Counted from the first letter of the stretch, positions 1-12,822 are shown. The stretch is 64,000 nucleotides of DNA from Telopea speciosissima (GCF_018873765.1 NC_057916.1:24537001-24601000); one strand, 5' to 3'. Numbers and translations: made by a program. The notes: generated by a model not told the origin, from the letters alone.

Positions 1-60
1 CCAGCATCAACATTTTAATTTTTTGGATTTGTAAATCCCAGCTAAATTCAAGATCTTTTC

Positions 61-174
61 TTTTCTAAACAATATTGAATGTAGCAGATGTACGATGGAA
101 GAGGAATCCTGACGAAGCAGTAGCAATATTTCGTGGGTTTATGTATAGTGGAACTGGTATTTTAAAATTTTTGA
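61..174 (+). CDS. possible last coding exon of an upstream gene (unrecognised)
   Basis: After an AG at about position 81-82 one frame stays open for about 30 codons to a TGA near 174. It reads like protein (DVRWKRNPDEAVAIF, then a hydrophobic end). The following AT-rich stretch without long frames would fit a 3' UTR. I do not recognise the family. It could equally be a chance frame at the window edge. Only sequence to the left of position 1 or transcript data would settle it. Confidence 0.2.
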
Positions 175-179
175 ATTGA

Positions 180-1760
180 AGAGAGAAAAAGAAAGGAGGG
201 GGGAGTCATTTGGCACCTATCTCGCCATTCCTGCTTCCATGTAAAATGGCTATATCCAAATCTGAAGTATTGTCAATAACATCTGAAGAGATCATGCTAA
301 TATATTGGTGTGAACTTGGATTAGTTTGTATAATCTTATATTGCTGGCACAAGTCTTAGGAGTAGCCATGTTAATAAGTAATCACTGAAATATGGAGGAG
401 CTTTGCCCTGCTTGTCTTGTGGCCATAAATCTTGGGCATGCGTTCTTATTGGGAAGAAATTTCATTTTCGATGAACAAGATTAAAATTTTGTTTTTTGGT
501 TGAGTTGTAAAGCTGAAGATAGTGTCTGTTCCCTGCTTTTGTTCTCTCAGGAAAATGGTGGAACAAGCCCCAGGCTTAATTGTTGCAATTTACGTTTCTC
601 TTTGCATTTGATCATGACTGCTCAGTGCTAACTTTTTGGTGCTAATGCACCCTTTTAGTCTTTAGGTGAGCAGTACATCCTCAGAGCAATCCATGGAAAG
701 AAAGCTGTCAAAGAACGTTACTCCCCTGTGGACAACCACCAACACAAATATCCGTTTTTTTTTTTTTTTTTTTCCCTTGAGCTTTAGATCGTCTGGGTCG
801 AAGCCCAAACAGGATTCCTTCAGAATTTAGAGACGTCTTGTGAGATGTAAAGCGCCACGTTGTTCACCCTTTGGAAACAGTACAATAGCCGAGCCCTTTA
901 CCCTTATCTTGCAGGCGGTAAGCCCCGTGTACCGTTACTTTCATTGTTTAGCTTATTGGGTGAAAAATCTCCAGTTACCCTCCAAAGCCGGAGAGGGTGA
1001 TGGTAATGCATGTAGCTTTCAAGGGTGCACCCTTTTTTTTTTTTTTTGGTTTAAAAAAAAAGGTGTGCCTTGATCATTCGTGTTTAAATTATGATTTAAA
1101 GTCATAGTTAATTCAATGGATTTAATTATTTAAAGACCCTTTTGGAGGGGTTTGAATTCCAATACTACAATAGAATGTTAAATGATTTATGTTTTGCAAT
1201 TAATAATTAGATTTTTTTTACTTAGAGATTAAATTTATTTTTTTGAAAATTTTCTATATAATAATTTGTTTATAGGGCCCATTCCTCCACCCAAAAACAA
1301 AAGAAAAAGAAAAAGGAGTGCCATGTTTTGGTATTATCTTATTTACATTGCTTTGCCTCATGAAAAAGGCATTACATTATGTGGTACAATCAATAAGTCA
1401 ATTTTGATAATAATTTGACAATCGAAGAATATATCTAAGACATGGTAAGTTATAGGATTGATTTTTGTATGGAACTTAACATATGGTCAACCCATGCATC
1501 GTCTATGTCCTGACAACTACAATTGCTACATCAACAATCTATTGAAATGATCTTGATTTAATAGGTTAAACTATAGGGGAGAATCAATTAGGTGATGGCC
1601 ATATGGTTGTCATAGGCCATAAAATCAAATATAGACTAATCAAAGGGTGTTCTTTGTACTCAAAGGCTGAAATGTTGGACCATTGATTAAGAAAATGGAT
1701 CAGGGCTTTTGGAAGTTATTTGATCATGGAGAAATTTTTGTCACTTGCCTAATTAAATCT
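180..1760. other. gene-free stretch
   Basis: AT-rich sequence with poly(T) runs at about 757-774 and 1031-1048 and no open frame with family-like content. A short GC-richer piece (about 785-1030) has an open frame, but it lacks recognisable domains. Nothing else is supported here. Confidence 0.5.
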
Positions 1761-1761
1761 A

Positions 1762-1904
1762 GGGGAAAGGAACGCCACTCGTGTGTACCTACGCTTAGAC
1801 ATAGTCAGGCACGAAAGGCAGGGGTGTGTCAGTTTTTTTGTGACCAGCTATGTCTGGGCGCCGGTACACGCCATAGTGCATGATCGGGTGGCGTTCTTTC
1901 TCCC
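1762..1904. mobile_element. foldback MITE, Mutator-like (family with GAACGCCAC arms)
   Basis: 143-bp near-palindrome. The left end GGGGAAAGGAACGCCACTC pairs with the reverse complement of the right end, GGGAGAAAGAACGCCACCC, and the arms continue through CAGACATAG-type sequence to a central loop. Flanks are TTAAATCTA (1753-1761) and TTGAATCTA (1905-1913), a 9-bp target duplication with one mismatch, the size typical of the Mutator superfamily. No coding capacity. Confidence 0.75.
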
Positions 1905-1939
1905 TTGAATCTATATTTATCCAAACTCTCCTATGGAAG

Positions 1940-1978
1940 AACTGTTTTTTTTTTTTTTTTTGGGTAACATGGAAGACT
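1940..1978 (-). repeat. possible poly(A)-tail retroposition scar
   Basis: A run of about 17 T followed by GGGTAAC lies between ATGGAAGAACT and ATGGAAGACT. On the minus strand this reads GTTACCC plus poly(A), like the tail-only LINE scars elsewhere in the window. The flanking repeat is imperfect, so the call is tentative. Confidence 0.35.
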
Positions 1979-2170
1979 TCTTTTCTGATTCCACAATAAA
2001 GCCAACTTTCACCTTTTTTTTTTTTTTTTTGTAGATTTTAAAATATACAGATTACCCTTCAATGGTATATTTTCACTATTTTCTCATTTCACCTTTAAAC
2101 CTTTTAAGTACGTATTGAGATGATTTAACTACATATTAATTATTAATGCTATATTATCCTATTAATTGGG

Positions 2171-2226
2171 GTGGACCTTGGTGCAACAATTAGGTCGAGC
2201 CTCGTGCATTGGGTACACCTTATTAT
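2171..2226 (+). repeat. internally deleted Au-like SINE
   Basis: The tRNA-like head (CCTTGGTGCAACAATTAGGT) is joined directly to the SINE 3' end (GAGCCTCGTGCATTGGGTAC, then a T-rich tail). The B box and body are missing. It is in the opposite orientation to the three other Au-like copies in the window. Confidence 0.5.
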
Positions 2227-2229
2227 TAT

Positions 2230-2914
2230 CCAGTTAATATTGCTTTATTTTGATGCCCACATCACCATCAACAATTTAATAATGTATTGTATTAGATGTA
2301 TGTGATGTGGATTATTCAATTTTTTATTTACATTTTGAATTAGTCTAAGTACATAGTATGATAATTTGATGTTATAATATAGAGAAATAAGAATGTATAC
2401 CATTTGATTAAGGCTGTCCATGTAAAAATTAAAATTAAATATTGGCATTAAAGAAATAATATAACATTGAGAACAATCAAACTATAGTGTTTAAGTCATC
2501 TCAATATGTACTTTTGAGGTAGATTTAAAAGTAGAGAAGCGTCTATCACTATCTTTCTTAAAACAAGAGGGTAGAGATGTCTTTTTACATGGGGAGAGAG
2601 ATAGGCTCATGGGAGTGTTGATGTACGCTACGCTCTGGGCATTTTAAAAAGCAGAGGAAGAAATGGATTTGAAAATTTGATTTATTGAGGAGATGAAAAA
2701 AGAATATTCCATGGATGATTTTAGGTAAATTTATAGGGCCGAGAGAGATTTCTATTTTTTTATCCTTACATCATTTTTTATAGCCTATTATTTGTAAAGT
2801 AGATTGACAACAATACCCTTCTACGAAAGAGAATCGCAGTTCAAAGGATGTTAAAACACTTGGCTGAGGTATTCTCCCCACTTTCCTCTTGCATGAGCTG
2901 GTTGCAGAGAAGCA
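2230..2914. other. upstream region of the SLP1-like gene
   Basis: AT-rich with no coding frame of interest. No convincing TATA box lies within 100 bp of the start codon. The stretch from about 2820 to 2914 is the likely 5' UTR, leading to an ATG in plant-type context (AGCAATGGC). Confidence 0.4.
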
Positions 2915-5900
2915 ATGGCTTCCCTATGTTTCAATTCCTTACCTTTACCACCTTCTCAGCCTCGCAAGCTAGCAGAAGCTCCTCTTAATGGAGGCCTAAA
3001 GCCGATAGTCATCAATGGAGATCCTCCCACTTTTGTATCGGCTCCTGGTCGCCGAATTGTAGCTGGTAAGTTTTTATATAGAGTACTCAGTTTCTCTCCT
3101 CCTTGTCTTGCCCGTTATTGGTTGTTTCTCTACGAGTTCTTGCAAGTCTTATTCATCTTTTGGTTAACGTGATTGGAGTAAAAATTACTCCGCTTATCTC
3201 TCCTACGCTCCTTGCTGAATTTATATGTGAAACAACTAGTTTTCGATTGTTCGATTTGAATTCAACAATACGTGGTTCATTCCTTCCCTAATTCAGTAAT
3301 TGTTTGGGTATGTGTTTTTCCTTGCCCATGCTGTTTGAAATTTCATCTTATATGCAATTCTTCTTTTTGGTTTGGATTAATTGAAAAGTACTCAGACCCT
3401 TCTTTAACCTTCCAATGGGTTGTTCTAGTTTTTATTTTTAATGAATTTTATGTTCTTTCTGTTTTTCTATTGGTCTTTGGGATTCTATCATCTGATAGAG
3501 GATCATCAATTCTTGCACTCACTTTTGGAACATTAGATGCTACAATAGTCTGGTTTTGTAAAGTAACTTAAAGTTTTGGGGGAGGGGGGGAACCAAAAAA
3601 AAAAAAAAAAAGATTGAAACTTTTCTAATCATTACCAACAATAATTGTGTAATTAACCAATAACTCACATTTTATAGTAACTAAATTTTAATTTGCTTTT
3701 CAACCAAGATTTTGCTAGAAAAGTATGACTGCAGAAGTTTTACTTACCCTTTTCATTTACTCTCTGAAAGGTAGCTATTTTCTGTTATGCTACTGGTTTT
3801 TTCTTCTTTGAAATTTTACATTACTTTCCATCACTGTACCTCCAACCAGTTGGAGCCTTCACGTTGAGATGCCAATGACTTGTGATCCTATCTGATGAGC
3901 TATCTACATTGAAAAATAAACACCGGAGTAATTGACAGTGTTCCTTGAAAGTTCATCAACTGGATGCTTAGGATTAATCTTTGTTTGAATGATTTGGTGC
4001 TACTTTTGTTCAATGCAATTCTCTATATAGTTACTTTCTGAAAACTTGTTTAAGTCTCATCTAATTTGTGTTTGTTCAGTTGGCGACTTGCATGGAGATC
4101 TTGTACAGGCAAGATGTGCACTTGAGACAGCTGGAGTTTTAAGCTCTAACGGTCAAGACTTGTGGATTGGTGGAGAGACGGTAGGCCAATTTACATGATG
4201 GTTAGGTCTAAGAATGACAGGAAGGCCATTAAGGAATGTTTACCACTCACATTGTTGTTGTGGCATACATGTAGGAGGGGTTTCCACCATTTGATGGGTC
4301 ACCATACCGATAGATATATTGCTTACATTCTGCAGATCTTACATCCCAATCAAATGGGGGCCAATTCCCCTCCACGTGCATCTAGTCCAGCCAGCTATAT
4401 GGATCGGTTGTCACTAATTACTAAATGAAACTGGTCCTCACTCAAGAGTGTCTCTAATTCTCATGCACTGCAAAGTACCACCAATTGGAGGGAAACTGTT
4501 TACTTGGTTCCTAATATGCTACCTATAAAGATTTTCTTGATGGATTGCCCCCCCCCCCAAACTTCATTAAAAGAAAAAAAAATGTTCAGCTCCAAAGAGA
4601 AATCATTACTGCAAGGCTGGTAGACATGTAGTCTTAAAACAACAAATAGTTTAGCAGTGGATCTAGTTTACTAATTGCATGATGCCTTTGATTGCAGCTT
4701 TGATGTCAGTGAAGTGATCCTTTATTTCCCTAAAGATAAAATCCATTACAGAGTATCCGTCTTACACCTGATAACTTAAAAGAGAAGGTCATAATCCTCT
4801 GCATTAGAAATGCATTATTTGTAATGATCCTGGTGGATCAGAACTATTGTTGTTATAGTCAACTTCTGACTATCCAAAAATGTTGGTCCAAAGTGGGCAG
4901 AGAAATTAAAATTGATGGGCATCAAAACTTTTCTCCATTTTCTCAGTCTCCAATGTTAAAATAATTCTGGGTGATTCTTGAAAACGTACTGAACACTTGT
5001 TCTACTTTCACATGTTTGGATCAGAGCATAGGGAAATTTTACTATTTTGTTTTACTTTCCCCAAAACTTTTTAAATGTATAGTTCCAGACAGAACTCTTA
5101 ACTTTAATGATTTGTATAATGTCTTACTCTAGTTGAAACATACTTATAATATGTCATTTTTCTAGGTATTGATTCAACTTGGAGATATTTTTGATCGGGG
5201 TGAAGATGAAATAGCTATTTTGTCCTTACTACAGTCATTGAATATTCAGGCAAAGGAAAACGGTGGAGCAGTCTTTCAGGTTTGTGATACGCTGAAACGG
5301 AAAATATATTTCTTGACCATTGAATGGGTACGGTACTGTGGTTGGTTTTAACTCATTAACTTGTAAGGAGATATTTTTTGGTAGGTCAGTGTATTTTTGT
5401 CCTATAATGATGTGATTAACATATAATATTTATGGTCTATATATTTGAATTGGGTCCTGGTCCTTTGAATTGGGTCCAGGGACCAGGACCCAATTCCAAT
5501 ATAGTTTCAACAATGGGCTGTGAAAGATATCGTTTTTGTTGTTAAGCTTGGTCTATTCCATAAGATGGATTTAATTCTGTCTTTCTAATATCTATTATGT
5601 GCATTAGTTACCTGTTTATGTCTGTTTAAGGCTTTAAGCTACATATTGAGGATTCCAAATCCAGTGAAGGCATTGACAAATTTGGTGCTGTGTCAATTAA
5701 AGTTCAAGTAGGCCAAAATCAAGGAATTAACTTCCACTTTCAGACCACTGAGTAAAAAAAATTCTTTTGGGTCCTTTACATACTCCTCCTCTATAGTTTT
5801 GGGCTTTGTCTCACTAGTATAAAGCATTTCTAAGCAGTTTTTGGCTCCTAAATTTTGCCCCAACTCTTGGCAGATAATTTTGATATATGGAATTCTTGTT

Positions 5901-8900
5901 TTAATTATGTAGGTAAATGGAAACCATGAGACCATGAACGTAGAAGGGGATTTCAGATATGTTGAACCTGGGGCATTTGATGAGTGTATTGACTTCCTGG
6001 AGTACCTGGACGAAGATGAAGATAGCTGGGATGAAGCTTTTGTTAATTGGATTGCAGTGTCAGAAGGATGGAAAGGAGACAGTATGTCCCCAAATCATTG
6101 GGCTCCATGGAATCTAGTGAAGGTATTGGTGTACACTTATTTTTTCTTCTTTCTTCATAGAATTTCTAAATATTTTTGTATACCATTAAGTAAACATAAT
6201 GAGGTCGGAATGTAATCAGTTCTGTTGACACCTGAAAACTTTAACACTAGAGGATAGATGGCTAAACATTCAGGACCAGAACTTAAGATTTGAAGGGTTT
6301 GCCATCTGTTCTCTAATGTCAAAGAGAAAATGTGTTACAATAGGTACATTTCTCTTAATATCTGGTGAATTACATAAACTTGTGGTGAAGTTGTCATATT
6401 TTTCTTTTCTAGATTGCTACGTTTAGCCAATTTTCTTTATTTTTTATTTATTGGTTGTCCTCAAAAGATTAAAGGATCAGCTCTAGGATAACAAGCATTT
6501 TCTCTTTCCTCAAATCTCTGCCATTCTGTCTTTAAATGATTATTCTAACAGATGTCACTGGAATATTAGGGCAGAGGCAAAAAGGGGTGATCGCAAGATC
6601 GATCCTCCTAAGACCAGGGGGTTTATTGGCATGTGAGTTGGCACGGCATCCTGTTGTGCTCAAGGTTGATGATTGGGTTTTCTGTCATGGTGGTCTTCTT
6701 CCTCATCATGGTAAAGTCCGTATTACTGTAACTAACAGTGTTGGAGCTTCTTTAGAAGGTTTCATTCCTTTGTCCTTCCATGGTGCTTGGTAATAGTTTT
6801 GGTACTTCTGCAGTTGAATATGGGATAGAGAGGATGAACAAGGAGGTGTCTGATTGGATGAGAGGTCTAAATGAGCTGAAGAGTAGTCCTCAACTCCCTT
6901 TCATAGCCACTCGAGGTTATGATAGTGTTGTTTGGAACCGCTTGTATTCAAGAGATGCTGCAGATCTGGCGGACTACCCAAGTCACCAGGCAAGTGATTG
7001 AATTGAGGGGCTTCATTTTCCTTTTGTTACATGGTGGTCCTGCATTTTTCTTAGTTTTTAAGATCTCAATGAACAAGCTTAGAATCTGGTCTAGTAGACT
7101 GCACTTTTGCCTTTTTCTGACATTAATCTTCTTTTACAGAAATTAAACATTTAATCCACAGAGTTAATCATTGACATGGTTGAGTTTTCCCATGTTGATG
7201 AGCACCTTGACTGAGTTGAGAGTTGAGTGGGCATTTTTTTAGGAAAATGGCTGTGCTTTTGAACTGAATTTTTCTGCTACTCTACTGATTGACTTTTTAA
7301 ATGCAGTTACGGAATTGGCCTAGTAATTCAAGTCCCCATATTTTAGTCCAGTCTGATGCTCAGTACATACACATTATCATTTTTTGTCTCTCTCTGAACT
7401 GAATGCGTCCTCTCAGCAGATTTCCTCCATTCTCAAGGAGACATTACAAGCAGTGGGTGCTAAGGCGATGGTTGTGGGGCACACCCCTCAGACTGTAGGA
7501 ATAAATTGGTATAGTTCTTTTCATGTCTTTTGAAGATTTGATTTGAAGAAACCACTGATATTTAAGCCCCTCTGAAATGCAACTTTCATCCTCTGTGCCA
7601 TAAAATCCGATGTGTATTGAAAATGAGGAAGCCTTGTCAGTCATCATTTTATCTTTTAAAGAATTTTCGGAATTTTTTTTTTTCTGTTTCTATGGCTGTC
7701 ATTTCTAAGCATCCTTTAACATCCAGCATCCTTTAATCATTGTTAATATGCTTACTTCTTTTCAAACAATTGCTTATATGGTCTTTTTGCTATTTTAGCA
7801 TTGCACTGTTCTTCTATGGATTAACTTGTTGGTGTTGGTGTTTGACTGCAGTAAATACAATTGTAACATATGGCGAATTGATGTGGGCATGTCCAGAGGA
7901 GTGCTCAATTCAAGACCTGAGGTAAGTTAGGCTCCTCGGCAGCCTAATTGAAATATAAGAGAAATTTCCTACCAAGAAGATAAATATATAAAAGAGATAA
8001 TTTGGTAGGTAGGGTGGGAAGGAACAACCGAACAACCTACTCATGTCTCTCTACTTCTTCCTTCAATTAACCTGAACGCATAACTTGATCTATAGATTAT
8101 TCTATACGGAGTACCTGCATTTTTTTCTTACATCAGAGACAGTACAAGTTGGCTTGGTTATGGTCACCCATTTGAGTTGATCATACTAATAGGAAATTGT
8201 TTTGCTGCTTTTGGTCCATTAATAACGGGTTCCACCCTGTTACGTATTTATTTTTGGGTTGTGGGGGAGGGGGGGGGGGGGGAATGGAGGCACAATTTGA
8301 TTCCAGGCCTGGGGGATGACACCCCACAGGCTTTAATACTGCAATCCACAGGCACCTTCCACATGTTTGTAGACCATCACTGCATATACTGTTCTAGTAC
8401 CTTAGATTTGTTCTACAGAAAGAATGTATAAAGTATTGTTGAGCTGGAGAAGTAAACATGCAACAGCTCTAGACATTGGATACATGAGCACTACTTTGGA
8501 TTTAATCTCAAAAAGAAGAGAAAAAAAAAGTAAAGTGTATATATGGAAAATTTTGTTGTCACCAAGGCTGGTTACAACAAGATTTTAACATTACTTTTTT
8601 GCACTTTTAGTATGAGGCACTTCTTTTTTCCATGGGGGTAAATCATGTCATTTTCATGGACAATGACAACCATTAAAAATGACAAGATGCTAAGTCACTC
8701 TCAACTTATTTTGAAAATAACCTTTTACCCTTGATTTAAATAATTTTTAGGAATAAGACAGGGGTCAATCAAAAGAAGGTTACAACTTCTAACTTCATCA
8801 CCTTGGTGACAACAAGATGCATCCATATATATAGGGGAAGAGTTTTTTGTGCGGGAGCGGGCACGGAAGCATTAACAGGGTCTCAGTGCACAAGGCTCTC

Positions 8901-10048
8901 GCTATTGCAGGGTCTGGGAGGGGCAAATGTTCGCAACCTTACCCCCTGCTTTGCAGGAGAGGCTGTTTCCAAGTTCGAAACTGCAACCAACAGGTTGCAA
9001 TGGTGCAATTTAACCATTGCGCCAAGGCTTGCCCAGTAGCGTGGGGGCTAATGAGAGCATACACAGTGGCATCAACATAAATGGGATTTTTAATTCACAG
9101 GGGAAACAGTAATTTCATACGCTCCTGTGTCTGGGCACAGGAGCCACATGACAAGGCAACATTCTTTTTCATATATATATATATATATATAAACTAAGAC
9201 AGTGCTTAAGTTGATCTTTAAGGTAGGAGATAGACAGCGCATTCAGGAGTAGACTTGGTGTTTGGCTGATAGGCGGCCATCGGTGCATGATTCTTTCCCA
9301 AGTGGTTACCTCTTCAGTATAACAGATGAAGCCCGTAGAAATAAACATAAAGTTGATTCAACAAAGCAGAAAATTTTAGTTGTGCTCACACTATCAAAAT
9401 AGTAGAATTAACAAGGTTAGAAACAATTAATTAACATTTATAAATTTGAGTTCAGAATCCTTAGCCACTGAATATTAACTTCAAAAAACATAAACAAGGA
9501 ATTTAGGGTATCTCCTTTTTAACCTTAACATGAAGAGAGGTAAGATAGTATTTAAACATTGATTGAATTGTATAATAGAATGCTGACAAAAAAAACAAGA
9601 AGATGGATATGTATTGGAAGTTACAAACTAATTATTTTACTCGAGTCAGGAAATTTATTGTGTGAGGTGATCGGCCAGGTATATTTCCTGGCTTCAACTA
9701 GGTGTTTTGACTACACCAGGTAATCCTTGGTATATGGATCAGTATTGCACATAGTTGTCACGGCATCTAGGTTGTCCTAGGCTTTGGAGAAGGGGAAAAA
9801 TCAACACGATACCAACAAGGGGTCAAGGTGTTGCCTAGGCGACACCGTGACAACTATGGTATTGCATAGACTGACAATATTTCTTCTCAAATTTGCTGTT
9901 CTATTATTTTACAGGGTTGAATATCACTGAGTTACATTTGACTTTTGTTTTTTGGGACTAGGTTCTAGAAATAGTAGACAATAAAGCGAGAGTATTGAGA
10001 AGCAGAAGTGACATTTTTGGTGAACTTGAGGTCGTTGATTGCACCTGA
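2915..10048 (+). CDS. SLP1: Shewanella-like protein phosphatase 1 (chloroplastic PPP-family phosphatase)
   Basis: Nine exons: 2915-3065, 4080-4180, 5166-5279, 5913-6122, 6575-6710, 6814-6989, 7420-7508, 7852-7921 and 9962-10048. They join in frame to 377 aa ending in TGA. The order of metallophosphatase motifs is complete: GDLHGD (52-57), GDIFDRG (90-96), GNHE (125-128), HGG (230-232) and GHT (316-318). Together these supply the residues that bind the two catalytic metals. The closest known protein is plant SLP1, a bacterial-like Ser/Thr phosphatase of plastids. The first 45 or so residues, rich in Ser, Pro and Ala, fit a short transit peptide (inferred). Intron 6 uses a GC donor (CAG|GCAAGT), and its acceptor is a tandem CAGCAG, so one Gln may vary. 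The last intron (7922-9961) contains an Au-like SINE and a hAT MITE. No catalytic residue is missing. The gene looks intact. Confidence 0.92.
5445..5498. repeat. perfect hairpin in SLP1 intron 3
   Basis: GAATTGGGTCCTGGTCC and its reverse complement GGACCAGGACCCAATTC flank a loop that itself repeats GAATTGGGTCC. It is intronic and has no clear target duplication. It may be a micro-foldback or a local inverted duplication. Confidence 0.5.
8881..9034 (-). repeat. Au-like SINE in SLP1 last intron
   Basis: Read on the minus strand: GGGCAAGCCTTGGCGCAATGG at the head (A-box region), GTTTCGAACTTGG (B-box region), then GTAAGGTTGCGAACATTTG and the conserved GGAGGG...CAGACCCTGC body, ending GCCTTGTGCACTGAG. 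This layout matches the widespread plant Au SINE family, whose head is tRNA-derived. The copy is diverged. Confidence 0.7.
9038..9165. repeat. diverged foldback arm (GTAGCTCCT family)
   Basis: GCTCCTGTGTCTGGGCACAGGAGCCACATGAC is the right arm of the family seen best at 21025-21197. A decayed left arm (AGTAGCGTGGGGGCTAATGAGAGC) abuts the SINE. No target duplication was found. Confidence 0.4.
9750..9858. mobile_element. hAT-like MITE in SLP1 last intron
   Basis: 109 bp with terminal inverted repeats CATAGTTGTCACGGC / reverse complement CATAGTTGTCACGGT, extending into GCCTAGGC-type sequence. It is flanked by a perfect 8-bp duplication GTATTGCA (9742-9749 and 9859-9866), the length expected of hAT transposition. 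Confidence 0.85.
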
Positions 10049-11330
10049 AGAAGCATATAGAAGGTATAATGGTTATAAGGAAGCCTCTCCTCTATTTATT
10101 GCTTGCAAAATAATTGTCCATATTTAAGAAGAAAGATATTTGTTGTATTGCACAACTGTAGCTATTGCTTTCCCTAATCAATCTCAGTTATCTGAAAAAC
10201 ACACAGCTCAAACCATTACCTGAAATGCTACCTTGATGCCACTTTCCTGTTCAGTAGATGAGAACAGAGGTGTGAATCACAGAGATCCATGAGCTATTTA
10301 ACGATTCTGAGATCAGATCAGTGCGAGCAATACCTATGTCAAGAATTGTGTTGGTCTTCTTCGTTTCTATTGTATTAGTGTGTTTTTTCTTTTGTTTGAA
10401 CTTCTAATTTCCATGATGTAATTGTTAGAGGTAGAAAAGGCTTATCTAATACTACAATTAATTTGTCTGAGACCACATTTTATGCTTTTTAGCCTTTCAT
10501 TGTCAGGCTAGCCCATTGGATTTATGCTGAATTGTGTTGCAGGGAAAACTATGTTGGTCTTCAAATTCAAAGCCTCATGATTGAGCATTAGCGAGTGGTG
10601 AATTGTATATTGATCACCTAAAGTAAATGCGGGATACAGGTATCTGGCGACTAAGAAGCAAAACAAATTTCATTCTGCTGATCAATCAGATACAGTAGTG
10701 AAGCAACAGTAGTTGGTTGTTCGCCATGAAAATACGGATTAAGACTTTGATCTGGTGATCTTGCATGATATGGGAGGAAATTGGTTGAATCACAAGGGGG
10801 GAGATTGCTTCATTTTAATATTCTTTCGTGGGCTTTGTACATTAAATCATGTAGCAGATGATGAATATGTATATAGATCAAGTGAAAATATTCTTTTTTT
10901 TTTTTGGTAGCTTGTGCAATTATTATTATGGCGAAACCATGACAGATAAATGATGCACAATCTTTAGATTTTGGAGCTTCAAGCCTCAAGTTGACACAAC
11001 CCTTTTACAGATCAGGCTAAAGTGTTGGTATTTTGGACTAAAAGATAATAACTTTTACAAGAACTTCAGCATAATGTCTTCTTATTATTACTCGTAAAAA
11101 GGCTCCTGTTACACTAGCATTTGGCCATGAACGAATTCAACAAAGGGAATGGTGTGGGGTGTGGTTACAATCGGGCTTCCTTAGCGAAAAGAGTTGATAG
11201 ATTAGAAAGAAGATTACTTGATTGGTATCTTGTATATTGGTACAATACATGATGTATTATAATGTATTTCTAACTTATTATTAAAATCATTAGTAGTTGG
11301 GGTATTTATGTTTTCTTTGTAAAATTAGTG
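10049..11330 (+). other. SLP1 3' flank and intergenic DNA
   Basis: The first several hundred bases probably include the 3' UTR. Candidate poly(A) signals are scattered A-rich hexamers, and I cannot pick one. No coding frame of interest. A poly(T) run at 10890-10905 followed by GGTAGC may be a minus-strand retroposon tail. Confidence 0.35.
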
Positions 11331-11332
11331 TT

Positions 11333-11492
11333 AAGGACGTACCCAGTGTATGAGGCTTCTGCCACTACTATGAGGTTTGGGAGGGTCATAATGTACATAG
11401 CCTTACCCCTATTATGCGGTGAGGCCTGTTTCCTGATTTGAACCCACGACCATTAAGTCACAATGGAGCAACCTTATCGTTGGTTGAGTCCC
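11333..11492 (-). repeat. Au-like SINE
   Basis: Minus-strand order: GGGACTCAACCAACGATAAGG head, GTCGTGGGTTCAAATC (B box), GTAAGGCTATGTACATTATG, GACCCTCCCAAACC, then GCCTCATACACTGGGTACG at the 3' end. It is full-length but about as diverged as the intronic copy. Confidence 0.7.
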
Positions 11493-11499
11493 ACCTTCT

Positions 11500-12740
11500 G
11501 AAAATTAGTGTCTTTCTCTTTAACAATAAAATGTGTGAATATCCCCAACCACCCCCACCCCCTCTCCAAAAAAAAAAAAAAAAAGAAAAAGAAATTCACT
11601 GCTATAAGGTATGGACATATAATAGTGAATGGTAATAGAGACTTATCTTTTGCTAAAAGGTAATAGAGACTTAATGGTAGTGAAGGATATGATTATCCTT
11701 GTGGGTATGACAAACCATTACTACTAATTGAAGGTGCCAAATGGGGGGTGTGTGTTGGGGATTGATTATAATGTGTAGCTAGCTACTCTTTCTTGTTACT
11801 TTGGTTTTTAACCTTTACAATTCATGGTGGTCAGGGACAGATAGGGGAAAGGGAGAGGGAAAGGGAAAGCAGCAGCAGTCGAGGAAGGCAACACAGCCCA
11901 TATTAATACATACTCCTTCAAAGGGACCTCTGCAACAACTGGGAAGGAATCATGAGCATCTTTTCTGTTTGACTGCTTGAGAGTTGCAGATAATATCTCC
12001 ACCTTTTCGGCTTTTTCCTCCCCACAGCTTCTCTTCTTTGTTCCCCTAGCTTTCTCACTCTTCACTCTATATTGTCCCTCCTGTCTCCTACTGAATACTG
12101 AATGTTGTTTCTTTTGCTTTTTCCTACTCATTCCCTTTTGACTGATGATTCCCCTCTCTCAGTCTCCACTAAAAGTTTCGTTTCTCTCTCTCTCTCTCTC
12201 AGACATGCAGGCATGCAGACAAGCACCAGCCCAGAACCCCTCACAGTTAACACGCGTGTACTGTGCATAGACATTAATATTCCCCCTTTGAACCTTGAAT
12301 TTTGAATGAGTTTTTTTTTTCTTCCAGGAATGGGAATTGAATACTATAGAATGACAATAGGGTCCTTGATTTGAAGCAAGCTAGCTCTACTAATTGCATT
12401 CTTTTCCTACACCACACTGACTTCAATGATACTGGTGTTTTATAGGAACTCAAGACTAATGTGGAATTGAGTTCAATTGTAGGGCTAATATGGTACTAAC
12501 ACGAAAAATTGTAAAAAGTCGAAATAGCCATTTTAGTAAGAGAATCAAAGGCAATATCAAGTAATTAATTCATGCCAAAATCATGGGGCATATTTGTAAC
12601 TCCCTCTCGATCCCACTTCTCTCTTCCCTTTGAATAGCACATATAGACCTCAAATTCTAAGAAAAACTATGCCAAAGGCATTAGTTAGAGACGAGAAGAA
12701 CAAGAAGCAGATCTAAAGTCTCTAGAGAGGAAGAATTGTG
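11500..12740. other. intergenic stretch upstream of the BZR-domain gene
   Basis: Poly(A) at 11569-11583 and a CT microsatellite at 12184-12201. A 107-codon minus-strand frame (11808-12131) begins with a Lys/Arg-rich segment and ends in a low-complexity Pro/Phe/Leu run. It matches no family I know, and I do not call it a gene. Confidence 0.35.
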
Positions 12741-12755
12741 GAATATATATATTAG
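12740..12755 (+). promoter_or_regulatory. candidate TATA box of the BZR-domain gene
   Basis: GAATATATATATTAG lies about 75 bp before the ATG at 12823, a normal TATA-to-start distance for a short 5' UTR. It is inferred from position and composition only. Confidence 0.4.
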
Positions 12756-12822
12756 TATGGGATGATATTGGATGGTGAGTTGTTTTGAGTAGTAAAATAG
12801 TTAGGAAAGGAATTATATGTAA

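Noticed and set aside
4162..4428. 88-codon frame overlapping SLP1 exon 2 end
   Set aside because: It begins in exon 2 in another frame and runs into intron 2. The spliced SLP1 model uses a different frame with conserved motifs.
11808..12131. 107-codon minus-strand frame with a basic N-terminus
   Set aside because: The second half is low complexity, no family is recognised and there is no splice or promoter support. Mentioned in the intergenic entry only.
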